This document shows positions 8,955 through 15,991 of a stretch of 64,000 nt of DNA, in pieces. Positions within the stretch are counted from its first letter, which is position 1. Every line of letters begins with the position of its first letter. The position numbers and the translations under genes are program-made. This DNA is from VRUE01 sp963716735 (GTDB lineage: Bacteria; Actinomycetota; Thermoleophilia; Solirubrobacterales; 70-9): NCBI GenBank assembly GCA_963716735.1, contig OY970321.1, positions 992,001-1,056,000 on the forward strand, in the 5' to 3' direction. The notes beneath the pieces were generated by a model, which saw only the letters and a program-made list of their open reading frames with translations, ran no database searches and was not told the origin of the DNA.

Positions 8955-9439
8955 ATGAGCTTGGGCAGACTCAGCAGCGGTGAGCGGATCGCCGACGTTC
9001 GGCAATCCTGCTCTTCGTCTTCACGTTCTTCCACTGGTTCGGGGTAAAGGCCGTCAACACCTCACCCTTGCTTTTGCGATTCAAGCCGGTGGGCCGGGGA
9101 AAAGCGCCTGGGAAGCGCTTGACTACATCCTACCGTCCTCCTAATCACGATTCTCGCCACGTTAGCTGTGGCGACGCTGCGCGTGACGAACGCCCTCCGC
9201 GAGGATTCCCTCCGGTCAACGCGGTAGTCGCGGTTCTCGGCCTCGCCTCGGTGCTGCTGATCGTCTTCCGGATCGTCGACCCTCCTGTCTTCAGCGTTGA
9301 ACCAACCGTCACCACCGAAGGAGCTGTCCAATTCCCGATCTACCTCGCTCTGCTGGCCGCCGCAGGGATCGCCTACGACGGCTTTCGGGCAATGCGAGAA
9401 GAAGGAATGTCGTTGGCCGACCCTCGTACGAAAAGGTAA
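8955..9439 (+). pseudogene. Frameshifted membrane protein gene
   Basis: A decayed gene for a small multi-pass membrane protein. Starting at ATG 8955 (MSLGRLSSGERIA), recognisable segments follow in changing frames: ILLFVFTFFHWFGVKAVNTS, then LAFAIQAGGPGKSAWEALDY, then ITILATLAVATLRVTNALRE, then VNAVVAVLGLASVLLIVFRI and the tail FDGFRAMREEG-like. At least three to four small insertions or deletions separate them, one frame ending in TAA. The intact form would have about four membrane segments and roughly 150 residues. The function of the family is unknown. Decay fits the degenerate nature of the region between dehydrogenase-tail copies A and B. Confidence 0.75.
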
Positions 9440-9550
9440 GCCACTACTCTCGGTGGGTCTGTATTCGAGGCCTTGAGCAACCCGGGTTCGGCTGCCGTCT
9501 CGAGGTTACGAGGCCGCTACGCGCGTCCAAGCGCTGCGGAACCGTCTCAT

Positions 9551-10123
9551 CTAACCCGTATCTCCCGCTGGCGGCCTGAACCCAACCGGCCTCCTAGGAC
9601 GAGCTGGCGGAGCAATTAGTTGGCGGAGCGTCTTGAAGATCTGGTTGAGCTGTTCATCGTGCTCGCCCAACCTCGTACTGAGGTCCGCCTCGATCTGTTC
9701 GAGCCGTGCCTCGATGGCTGCATAGGAACTCGCGACTCGGCGAAGCTCGACAAAGACCCGCATGATCTCGATGTTCACCGCGATAGCTCTCTCGCTTCGC
9801 AGGACACCCGAGAGCATCGCAACCCCCTGCTCGGTGAAGACCATTGGGGGCTTCCTGCGGCCGCCGTGGCCGCCACTTGAAATCACAGATTGTGACTTCA
9901 AGTCGCCAAACTCCTGCTCGGACAGCCTGAACATGAAGTCAGCGGGAAAGCGTTTTTCGTTGCGCCTAACCTGCTGCACGAGCACCCTGGTCTCCACGCC
10001 ATAGAGATCGGCGAGATCCTCGTCGAGCATCACTTGCAACCCGCGAACGACCAGAATCCTCTTCTCGATAGCAGGAGCCGCAATCAGCTCCAGCGACCTT
10101 GCCTTTTCCCTCGGAGCAGCCAC
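9551..10123 (-). CDS. ORF6N-domain protein
   Basis: 190 residues from the GTG at 10123. Residues about 15-100 carry the ORF6N domain: 'RILVVRGLQVMLDEDLA.LYGVETRVL.QQV.RN..RFP.DFMF.L', then 'VFTEQGVAMLSGVLRS..A....I.I.R.FV.LR'. A coiled-coil-rich tail follows (EARLEQIEADLSTRLGEHDE). ORF6N domains occur in phage antirepressors and KilA-N-type proteins and probably bind DNA; many stand-alone copies occur in mobile elements. The longer frame back to 10231 would run into dehydrogenase-tail copy B and is not family-like. It lies between tail copies A and B, consistent with cargo from a former prophage or integrative element. Confidence 0.8.
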   Translation of the reverse strand: MAAPREKARSLELIAAPAIEKRILVVRGLQVMLDEDLADLYGVETRVLVQQVRRNEKRFPADFMFRLSEQEFGDLKSQSVISSGGHGGRRKPPMVFTEQGVAMLSGVLRSERAIAVNIEIMRVFVELRRVASSYAAIEARLEQIEADLSTRLGEHDEQLNQIFKTLRQLIAPPARPRRPVGFRPPAGDTG

Positions 10124-10221
10124 GCACCTAGCATGGCATACGCGCCGGAAGCTCTTGTCTGCGTCAGTTCTTTGGCGACATCGCTTTCGCTCCCATACCC
10201 CATCCCCAGTAGGGACTTCTG

Positions 10222-10316
10222 CGCTAGTCAAAGCGGATGGATGACGCTGCGAATGCCGTCCTGGGCCTCCATCAAGTCGAAGCCGCGGTTGACTTCGTCG
10301 AGGTCGATTTCGCCGG
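10222..10316 (-). pseudogene. 3'-end copy B of the Zn-alcohol dehydrogenase gene, internally deleted
   Basis: About 95 bases matching the end of the intact dehydrogenase gene. It contains the segment for LMEAQDGIRSV, the stop codon region and part of the preceding 'CGCGGTTGACTTCGTCGAG'. About 30 bases present in copies A and C are missing, joining 'TCGTCGAG' directly to 'GTCGATTTCGCCGG'. Orientation is the same as the other two copies. More mismatches than copy A indicate an older scar. The right edge abuts a truncated unrelated coding fragment. Confidence 0.8.
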
Positions 10317-10498
10317 ATTCATGCCACTGGATCGGAAATCACGCGCCATACGGCCACGGCTCATACTTCTGTGTGCAGAATGAATGGCATGTCAGCAACC
10401 ACGTGACGAACGAGTATCACGCTATGACCTTTCACAACTATGGCGATGGATACGCAGGTAGGAAGCAGAACAGCGACTGTAGTCCAGCGCCGTACTGA
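10314..10498 (+). pseudogene. C-terminal fragment of an aromatic/His-rich secreted-type protein
   Basis: An open frame ending at TGA 10498 encodes about 61 residues, including CHWIGNHAPYGHGSYFC, NEWHVSNHVTNEYHAMTFHN and YGDGYAGRK, with three cysteines and unusually many His, Tyr, Asn and Trp. This composition does not look like an antisense shadow. It begins exactly where dehydrogenase-tail copy B ends, so the 5' part of the gene seems to have been cut away at that junction. I do not recognise the family; Cys spacing suggests an extracellular protein. Confidence 0.5.
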
Positions 10499-10568
10499 GG
10501 GCGCGCGCGGCGCTTGATCTGGATGGAGAGGTCGGGCGCCGCGCTTGCGCTGATGTACGATAGTAATC

Positions 10569-11147
10569 GTGCGGTACCTAAAGGGCGGGGAAGCCATTTA
10601 TAGACGCAGGACTGTTAGGGCGGTTGGTGTGGCGCTGCTAATTGGGCTCCTCACGCTTGTCGTTGTCCAGCCGCTAACCGCCTCGTCGTTTGGACGGGCT
10701 CTTCCGCCCTATCCGGTGCCTCATGGCCTAACCGTTCTCAATAGCGGCTACCTTCGGGGGTTCCCGTGGATAGCGTTTCTCGGTGCGGCAGGTGACAGGC
10801 CGTGCGTTGAAATCGAAATTGCGGCTGAAGCCGTAGAACTTTGCGAGAAGCCTCTTCCAATCTCTGTTGCGACCCTGACCACGAAGCGGAAGTCTGTAAC
10901 GCGCTCAGTAATAGCTCTGATGGGTGGGCCTGAAGTTCGTCACGTCTTCCTCAACTTTGACGGTCGACCCGACGAGACAGTTCGTCTCGAAAGAGTCTCA
11001 TCACAGCAGGCAGAAGCAAGCCATGTGTCGAGGCTGTTGAGGGTGGCGACTCAAGCGCGCTATGGTCCATTTTGCCTCAAGCGCTATGTTGCATACGGGG
11101 TCGGCGGTCGGTTTCTTTTTAGGAGCTTCGTTCACTCTTGCGGATGA
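10569..11147 (+). CDS. Secreted four-cysteine protein, paralogue B
   Basis: 192 residues, function unknown. A basic N-terminus (KGGEAIYRRRTVRAV) precedes one strong hydrophobic segment (GVALLIGLLTLVVVQPL), giving a signal peptide or anchor. Four cysteines follow in the order RPC, LC, FCL and a terminal SCG, matching the protein at 7917-8477 although overall identity is low. A TACGAT hexamer at 10556-10561 lies seven bases before the GTG, compatible with a -10 element and a leaderless transcript. It sits between dehydrogenase-tail copies B and C, next to another secreted protein gene. Confidence 0.55.
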   Translation: MRYLKGGEAIYRRRTVRAVGVALLIGLLTLVVVQPLTASSFGRALPPYPVPHGLTVLNSGYLRGFPWIAFLGAAGDRPCVEIEIAAEAVELCEKPLPISVATLTTKRKSVTRSVIALMGGPEVRHVFLNFDGRPDETVRLERVSSQQAEASHVSRLLRVATQARYGPFCLKRYVAYGVGGRFLFRSFVHSCG

Positions 11148-11253
11148 AGGTCCCTTCGGCAGAGTTTATGGTACTCAGGTACAAGCAGGCCTTGATACTA
11201 GGACTCTTGGCCGATCGATTCGTGTATTGATGTGTCGGTGGGGAAGCTTCGAG

Positions 11254-12177
11254 ATGCGGGACTCAAGATACGTCGTTGGACTTCGTCGGCCTCTCGGGGC
11301 ATTGGTGGTTGTTTTTGGACTAGTCACCTCCATAGCTGCCGCTGGAGGCGTCGAGTCGGTCTCACTCGCCAGCGCCAAGCCCGGCTACACCGTCTTCCCC
11401 GGTGGGCGGTCGCAGTCCTTCCAAGTTCGAGCAAGCAATGGCTACACGCTCTTCGTTCGCAGCATTGGTAGGAATCGCATCTTGGTCAATGCGACCTCGC
11501 GTGAAGCTGATGTCGCCTACGTTGCGCCGGCTGACATTACGGCCCGGTCGATCAGCGCGTGGGTCCCTCACCTTGGCCGGGTCACGATGCGCTTTCATCC
11601 AAGCGGCCCACCGGAGCCCTCGCCCGAACCTCAGGGCGATTGCCGCGGCCGACGCGCCCTTGTTCAGGATGGGACCTTCGTGGGCCACCTCCGCTGGCGC
11701 GGGGAACGCGGTTACACCTCAGCGAGAGCGACCAGGGCGTCGGGATATTTGGTTCATTCCTTCCGGGAAGGTTGCAAAGGCGAAGGCGCTGGAGTGGGGG
11801 ACGAAGGGTTGATAGTTCCGCTGCTCGTTGCGCGCTCTCGAACCGCAGATCGATTCGTCGAACTTCAGGCCTATGGGGAAAAAGGCGAAGTTCCTAGCTT
11901 CACTGTGCTTGTCGAGGAAACGCAACCTAAGCTGGAGATCTACCGCTTCCTGTCGGGCGCTCAGGGAGAGATCGATGTTAATCCCTCGGGGGTCATTGAG
12001 GTAATTCCGCGCCCGCCTTTTCATGGCACCGCCGAATTCCAGCCAACGCAAGGCGCGAAAGGCTCTTGGACGGGGACCCTTACCGCTGTGTTTCCGGGTA
12101 AGGGCGCGGTCTCTCTTGCCGGCCCCACCTTTTCAGTACGTCGAGCGCCTGGATGGCCTTGGGCTGACGCTCCGTAA
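11254..12177 (+). CDS. Secreted protein of unknown function
   Basis: 307 residues. The ATG at 11254 is preferred because GGGGAAG lies upstream and the protein then starts with a classical signal (RDSRYVVGLRRPLGALVVVF...SIAAAGG). The mature part is low in cysteine (a single C..C pair at DCRGRR...EGCKG) and rich in beta-type segments such as SFQVRASNGYTLFVRSIGRN and FVGHLRWRGERGYTSARA. No known domain was recognised. Its 3' end overlaps the relic of a toxin gene on the opposite strand, which suggests this gene or its end moved in over the toxin-antitoxin locus. It is separated from paralogue B by about 100 bases. Confidence 0.55.
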   Translation: MRDSRYVVGLRRPLGALVVVFGLVTSIAAAGGVESVSLASAKPGYTVFPGGRSQSFQVRASNGYTLFVRSIGRNRILVNATSREADVAYVAPADITARSISAWVPHLGRVTMRFHPSGPPEPSPEPQGDCRGRRALVQDGTFVGHLRWRGERGYTSARATRASGYLVHSFREGCKGEGAGVGDEGLIVPLLVARSRTADRFVELQAYGEKGEVPSFTVLVEETQPKLEIYRFLSGAQGEIDVNPSGVIEVIPRPPFHGTAEFQPTQGAKGSWTGTLTAVFPGKGAVSLAGPTFSVRRAPGWPWADAP

Positions 12178-12259
12178 GTTCGGTTCGGGCAGCTCATCGA
12201 GCGGCGCTCCTGCTCGTGGGCGATGAAGACGGATGTGTTGGATCGCCTGCACGTGCCAA
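12162..12259 (-). pseudogene. VapC-like (PIN) toxin gene remnant
   Basis: Downstream of the antitoxin-like frame on the same strand, the sequence encodes 'NTSVFIAHEQERR' and, after a frame shift, 'RLDELPEPNLRSVS'. These correspond to the start of a VapC PIN-domain toxin, whose family begins with an Asp-Thr-Ser-Val-Phe-Ile strand and continues to a Leu-Pro-Glu...Ser-Val segment. The remaining PIN acidic residues are absent because the frame is lost at the 3' end of the secreted protein gene. It is a truncated, non-functional toxin. Confidence 0.5.
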
Positions 12260-12268
12260 GCCGACGGC

Positions 12269-12514
12269 CTACAGCTGATCAGCCGTATCGGGAAATGCCC
12301 GGTCCAACTCGGCAGACAGGCCTGAATCGGCCTGCCTGGGCGCGATCAACTCTCGTGCCCGCGCGCCGGAGGTCCAGGAGGGCGCATCCTCGACCGGAAC
12401 GAGGTCGGCAACATCCCGATCGGCGACCGTGACACGCAACCACTCTCCAACCAGTACACGCCGCAGCACCGCCAAAACGTTGTTGCGCAACTCGCGGTGA
12501 GAGATTCGCTCGAT
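12269..12514 (-). pseudogene. Phd/YefM-type antitoxin, start codon apparently lost
   Basis: The frame reads ERISHRELRNNVLAVLRRV, then VGEWLRVTVADRDVADLVPV, then a C-terminal half ending DTADQL: the standard Phd/YefM antitoxin layout with an N-terminal DNA-binding domain and a toxin-binding tail. Family members start with Met directly before 'ERI.HRELRN'; here that codon is ATC (12512-12514) and an in-frame TAG lies not far upstream. A TTG at 12490 would remove the first nine residues. With the toxin truncated next door, the pair is most likely a dead vapBC locus, although translation from a weak start cannot be excluded. Confidence 0.55.
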
Positions 12515-12580
12515 GACCCATCCGTAGCAGAACTTCTACGCAACCATCTCGTCATCGGAGCCTTTATATATCGATCTAGG

Positions 12581-12592
12581 TATAATAGCTCC
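12581..12592 (+). promoter_or_regulatory. Consensus -10 box for a leaderless transcript
   Basis: TATAAT at 12581-12586 lies six bases before the ATG at 12593. A start point about seven bases past the box would coincide with the A of the ATG, so the mRNA would have no leader. The flanking stretch from 12564 is strongly AT-rich and contains the palindrome ATCGAT, a plausible site for autoregulation by the XRE domain of the encoded protein. Confidence 0.6.
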
Positions 12593-13120
12593 ATGCGATC
12601 CATAGCCAAAACCCTTCGCCAAGCTCGATTTGACGCGAAGCTCTCACAGGTAGACGTGGCCGCTCGCGCCGGCACTTCTCAGTCGGCGCTTGCTCGATAT
12701 GAGACCGATGCTGCCCTGCCGACCCTGCCGACCTTGGAGCGGCTCTTGGCCGCATGTGGTCGGCGCCTGGAAATCAAGACTCCCGCGGCCCAGCCCTCTG
12801 CCCCGATGACGTCAGTGCGAAGCCAGCTCGGCCCCCAGGCCAACAGGTTGCGTCGCCAACGCCGGCTATTGCTCGACGCCGCCGAGAAGCACGGAGTCGG
12901 CCGCCTGCGTGTTTTCGGGTCGCTCGCTCGCGGCGAGGCGCCGACCGCAAGCGATGTCGACCTCCTCGTCGACCTCAAGCCGGGTCGCACGCTTCTCAAC
13001 CTTGCCGCCTTCCGCCGTGAGGCTGCGGAGATCCTCGACCTTGCCGTCGACGTTGCCACTGCCGACATGCTCAAGGAGCGGATCCGTGACGACGTGCTCA
13101 ACGAGGCGCTGCCTCTATGA
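12593..13120 (+). CDS. XRE helix-turn-helix fused to MNT-type nucleotidyltransferase antitoxin
   Basis: 175 residues. Residues 5-60 are an XRE/Cro-type HTH (LSQVDVAARAGTSQSALARYE). Residues 85-175 are a minimal nucleotidyltransferase with GS109-110, R113-G114, the acidic pair Asp121/Asp123 in SDVDLLVDL, and a third acidic candidate near Asp153. MNT proteins of this kind neutralise HEPN-domain toxins, in studied cases by adding nucleotides to them; the HTH would allow autoregulation. The expected HEPN partner should follow immediately: an ATGA overlap starts a second frame, but it is cut off after about 16 codons where the dehydrogenase tail begins. It therefore looks like an orphan antitoxin. 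Confidence 0.8.
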   Translation: MRSIAKTLRQARFDAKLSQVDVAARAGTSQSALARYETDAALPTLPTLERLLAACGRRLEIKTPAAQPSAPMTSVRSQLGPQANRLRRQRRLLLDAAEKHGVGRLRVFGSLARGEAPTASDVDLLVDLKPGRTLLNLAAFRREAAEILDLAVDVATADMLKERIRDDVLNEALPL

Positions 13121-13166
13121 GCCGCAATGAACCTGCGCGACATCAAAGACACGATCGGGCCCGGGC
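13117..13166 (+). pseudogene. Possible truncated HEPN-toxin gene start
   Basis: The ATG at 13117 overlaps the antitoxin stop by four bases (ATGA), the usual coupling for MNT/HEPN pairs. Only MSRNEPAR... is encoded before a stop; in a second frame MNLRDIKDTI resembles the first helix of DUF86/HEPN proteins. The sequence is interrupted by the end of the dehydrogenase gene at about 13167. Too little remains to prove the family. Confidence 0.3.
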
Positions 13167-13169
13167 GCG

Positions 13170-14276
13170 CTAATCGAAGCGAAGAACGCTGCGGATGCCG
13201 TCTTGGGCCTCCATCAACTCGAAGCCGCGGTTGACTTCGTCGAGGCTGAGATGGTGGGAGATGAAGGGGGCGACGTCGATCTCGCCGGCCATGGACCGGT
13301 CGATCAGATCGGGAACCTGGTCGCGGCCCTTGACGCCGCCGAAGGAGGAGCCGGTGATGCGGCGGCCGGTGATCAGGAGGCGGGGGACGACGTCGAGGGT
13401 CTCCCCCTTGCCGGCCACCCCGGCGATGGTGCACAGGCCCCAGGCCATGCGCGCGGCTTCAACCGCCTGGCGCATCACGGCGACGTTGCCGGTCGCCTCG
13501 AAGGTGTAGTCGGCACCGAATCCGCCGGTCATCTCGAGGATCTCCTCGACGGCGCCCTCGCCACCTTCGAGCAGGTCCGTCGCACCCTGCCCGCGGGCCA
13601 GCTCGAGCCGCTCCGGGGAGAGGTCGACGCAGACGATCCGCTCCGCCCCCTGCAACCGGCAGCCGGCGACGGCCCCGAGGCCGACCATGCCCGCACCAAA
13701 GACGACGCAGGTGCTGCCGGGGGCCACCGCGGCGGTGTTGATCGCCGCGCCAAGCCCGGTCGAGAGGCCACAGGCGAAGAGGCAGGCGTGCTCGAAGGGC
13801 GCCTCGGGGTTGATCTTCGCCAGGGCGATCTCCGGCATCACCGTGTACTCGGCGAAGGTCGAGCAGCCCATGAAGTGACGGATCCCCTCGCCCTCGCGTG
13901 AGATCCGGGTGGTGCCGTCGGGAAGGAACCCCTTGTTCTGCTGCTCGCGAATGGCCATGCAGAGGTTGGCCCGTGGGTCGACACAGTGGACGCACTCGCC
14001 GCACTGAGGTGAGAAGAGCGTGACAACGTGGTCGCCGGGCGATAGCGAGGCGACCTCCGGGCCGACGCTCTCCACCACCCCGGCCCCCTCGTGGCCGAGC
14101 ACGGTCGGCGCGTAGCCCGAGGGGTCGGCGCCGGAGGCAGTGTAGAGGTCGGTGTGGCAGACGCCGCAGGCGACGAGGCGAACCAGCACCTCACCCGCGC
14201 GCGGCTCGGCGAGCTCGACCTCCTGGACCCCGAGCGGCTTGCCGAACTCCTCGAGCACCGCGGCGCGCATCCTCAT
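13170..14276 (-). CDS. Zinc-dependent alcohol/formaldehyde dehydrogenase (class III-like)
   Basis: 368 residues. Catalytic zinc ligands are seen at Cys40 and His62 (GVCHTD, GHEGAG) with a later Cys in FACGLSTG; the four structural zinc cysteines are Cys92, 95, 98 and 106. The Rossmann motif is GAGMVGLGAV. The family includes S-(hydroxymethyl)glutathione and mycothiol-dependent formaldehyde dehydrogenases and NDMA-dependent alcohol dehydrogenases. It is seven bases downstream of formate dehydrogenase, so the pair likely oxidises a formaldehyde adduct to formate and then CO2; the thiol cofactor is inferred, not shown. The ATG at 14276 gives the family-like start MRMRAAV. The last 211 bases are duplicated at 8530 and, in part, at 10222. 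Confidence 0.85.
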   Translation of the reverse strand: MRMRAAVLEEFGKPLGVQEVELAEPRAGEVLVRLVACGVCHTDLYTASGADPSGYAPTVLGHEGAGVVESVGPEVASLSPGDHVVTLFSPQCGECVHCVDPRANLCMAIREQQNKGFLPDGTTRISREGEGIRHFMGCSTFAEYTVMPEIALAKINPEAPFEHACLFACGLSTGLGAAINTAAVAPGSTCVVFGAGMVGLGAVAGCRLQGAERIVCVDLSPERLELARGQGATDLLEGGEGAVEEILEMTGGFGADYTFEATGNVAVMRQAVEAARMAWGLCTIAGVAGKGETLDVVPRLLITGRRITGSSFGGVKGRDQVPDLIDRSMAGEIDVAPFISHHLSLDEVNRGFELMEAQDGIRSVLRFD

Positions 14277-14283
14277 CGCGTCA

Positions 14284-15486
14284 TCACTCGCTCTTGAAGC
14301 GGGCGGCCTCCTCTGAGCCGCCCGTGGCATCGCCCTCGCTGTAGGAGTGCGCGCCGGCGCCGGCGAGGGTGCCACCGTCGACGATCAGGTACTCCTCGCG
14401 GATCGGGCGCCCGCCGAACCAGCACTCGAGGATCTCTCGCGTCCCGGCGGCGTAACGGGCCTGGGCCGAGAGGCTCGTGCCGGAGGTGTGAGGGGTCATG
14501 CCGTGGTGGGGCATCGAGCGCCAGGGATGGTCCCTGGGGGCCGGCTGGGGAAACCAGACGTCGCCGGCGTAGCCCGCCAGCTGCCCGCTCTCACACGCCC
14601 GCGCGACCGCGTCGCGATCGCAGATCTTGCCGCGGGCGGTGTTGATCAAGTACGAACCGCGTTTCATCCTGGCCAGCAGGTCGGCGTCGAACATGTTCTC
14701 GGTCTCGGGGTGCAGCGGCGCGTTGATCGTCACCACGTCGCAGACCTCGACCATCGACTCCACGTCGGGGTGGAAGGTGACGCCCAGCTCCTCCTCGACC
14801 TCGGCGGGCAGACGGTGACGATCGGTGTAGTGCAGACCGACCTCGAACGGCTTCAGCCGCCGCAACACCGCCGAGCCGATCCGCCCGGCGGCGACCGTGC
14901 CGACCTGCATGCCCTCGAGGTCATAGGAGCGCGCGGCGCAGTCGGCGATGTTCCAGCCGCCCTCGACCACCACCTGGTAGGAGGGGATGTAGTTGCGCAC
15001 CAGCGAGAGGATCATCATCACGACGTGCTCGGCGACGCTGATGCTGTTGGAGTAGGTCACCTCTGCGACCGTCAGCCCGTGCGCGATCGCGGCCTGCAGG
15101 TCGACGTGGTCTGAGCCGATGCCGGCCGTCAGCGCAAGCTTCAGCTCGGGGGCCTTGGCGATGCGCTCGGCGGTCAGGTACGCGGGCCAGAACGGCTGCG
15201 AGATGACGACCTCCGCCGCGGGCAGCTCGCGCTCGAAGACCGAGTCCGGGCCGTCCTTGTCGGAGGTGACGACCAGCCGGTGCCCGCCCGCCTCGAGGAA
15301 CTCGCGCAGGCCCAGCTCGCCCGAGACGCTGCCGAGCAGCTCGCCGGGCTCGAATCCGATCGCCTCGGGCGTCGGCGTGCTCTGGCCGTCGTGGTAGCGC
15401 TCAATCGTCGGCACCCCATCGCGCGCGTAGGCCGGCGGGTAGCCGTCGACCGGGTCGTCGTAGAGCACACAGAGAACGTTCGCCAT
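14284..15486 (-). CDS. fdh: NAD-dependent formate dehydrogenase
   Basis: 400 residues, the length of the metal-free bacterial enzyme. It begins MANVLCVLYDDPVDGYP and matches the known Pseudomonas-type FDH throughout. Key residues are Asn147, the nucleotide motif AAGRIG (199-204), Asp222 in HYTDRHRLP (selects NAD over NADP), Arg285 in NTARGK (binds formate) and His333 in TPHTSGT. It oxidises formate to CO2 with NADH production in the cytoplasm. The downstream neighbour is a formaldehyde-type dehydrogenase, forming a two-gene C1 oxidation operon. The start codon is directly preceded by GGTTCACCG, with GAAGGTGG a little further upstream. Confidence 0.95.
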   Translation of the reverse strand: MANVLCVLYDDPVDGYPPAYARDGVPTIERYHDGQSTPTPEAIGFEPGELLGSVSGELGLREFLEAGGHRLVVTSDKDGPDSVFERELPAAEVVISQPFWPAYLTAERIAKAPELKLALTAGIGSDHVDLQAAIAHGLTVAEVTYSNSISVAEHVVMMILSLVRNYIPSYQVVVEGGWNIADCAARSYDLEGMQVGTVAAGRIGSAVLRRLKPFEVGLHYTDRHRLPAEVEEELGVTFHPDVESMVEVCDVVTINAPLHPETENMFDADLLARMKRGSYLINTARGKICDRDAVARACESGQLAGYAGDVWFPQPAPRDHPWRSMPHHGMTPHTSGTSLSAQARYAAGTREILECWFGGRPIREEYLIVDGGTLAGAGAHSYSEGDATGGSEEAARFKSE

Positions 15487-15546
15487 CGGTGAACCACCTT
15501 CTCACTAACCGGGCGCGGCGCGCAAGCGACGATCTGCGCCCGTCCG

Positions 15547-15963
15547 CTACCGCCCGGCGACGTGCAGCTCGACCGCGTGGATCTGGCTTTGGCCATAGGA
15601 GCCGGTTTGAACCGGTCCGGCGGCGCTGATCAGGTCGCCCAGCCCGGGGAGCGGATGGGGACGCAACCCCTTGCGGACGTCGATCGCGGTCAGGCCCCGG
15701 AGGGTTATGCCCTGCGGGTCGCGGATGACGAAGTGGGCGTCGCCGTCGCCGTCGGGGTCCACCCGCTCCACGTAGACGATCCGCCCCTCGGCGCTGCGGC
15801 AGCTGGGCAGGTCGGGGCGACAGCGGGCGGGGGCGACCGTCTCGGCTGCCGGCTGACGATTCCCGGCGTCGTCGCCGCCACAGCCCGAAGCGCCGGCCAG
15901 CACGGCCATGCCGACCAAAGCGGCGATCCTCGAATTGAGGCAAGCTTGACTGCCTCGAAGCAT
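15547..15963 (-). CDS. Small lipoprotein
   Basis: 138 residues. The ATG at 15963 has GGAGG four bases upstream and starts a lipoprotein signal ending in LAGASGC, where the Cys would be acylated. The mature part contains ARCRPDLPSC, then beta-rich sequence with VDPDGDGDAHFVIRD and IHAVELHVAGR, resembling a small OB-like or secreted beta domain. Its 5' end is only 28 bases from the divergent glutamate decarboxylase gene, so they share a promoter region. Function unknown. Confidence 0.6.
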   Translation of the reverse strand: MLRGSQACLNSRIAALVGMAVLAGASGCGGDDAGNRQPAAETVAPARCRPDLPSCRSAEGRIVYVERVDPDGDGDAHFVIRDPQGITLRGLTAIDVRKGLRPHPLPGLGDLISAAGPVQTGSYGQSQIHAVELHVAGR

Positions 15964-15991
15964 CAAACCTCCAACCAGATCGGGTTGATCG

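Noticed and set aside
10034..10498. 154-residue plus-strand frame across ORF6N and tail copy B
   Set aside because: The first 90 residues are antisense to the ORF6N gene and the repeat; only the last 61 residues look coding and are listed as a fragment.
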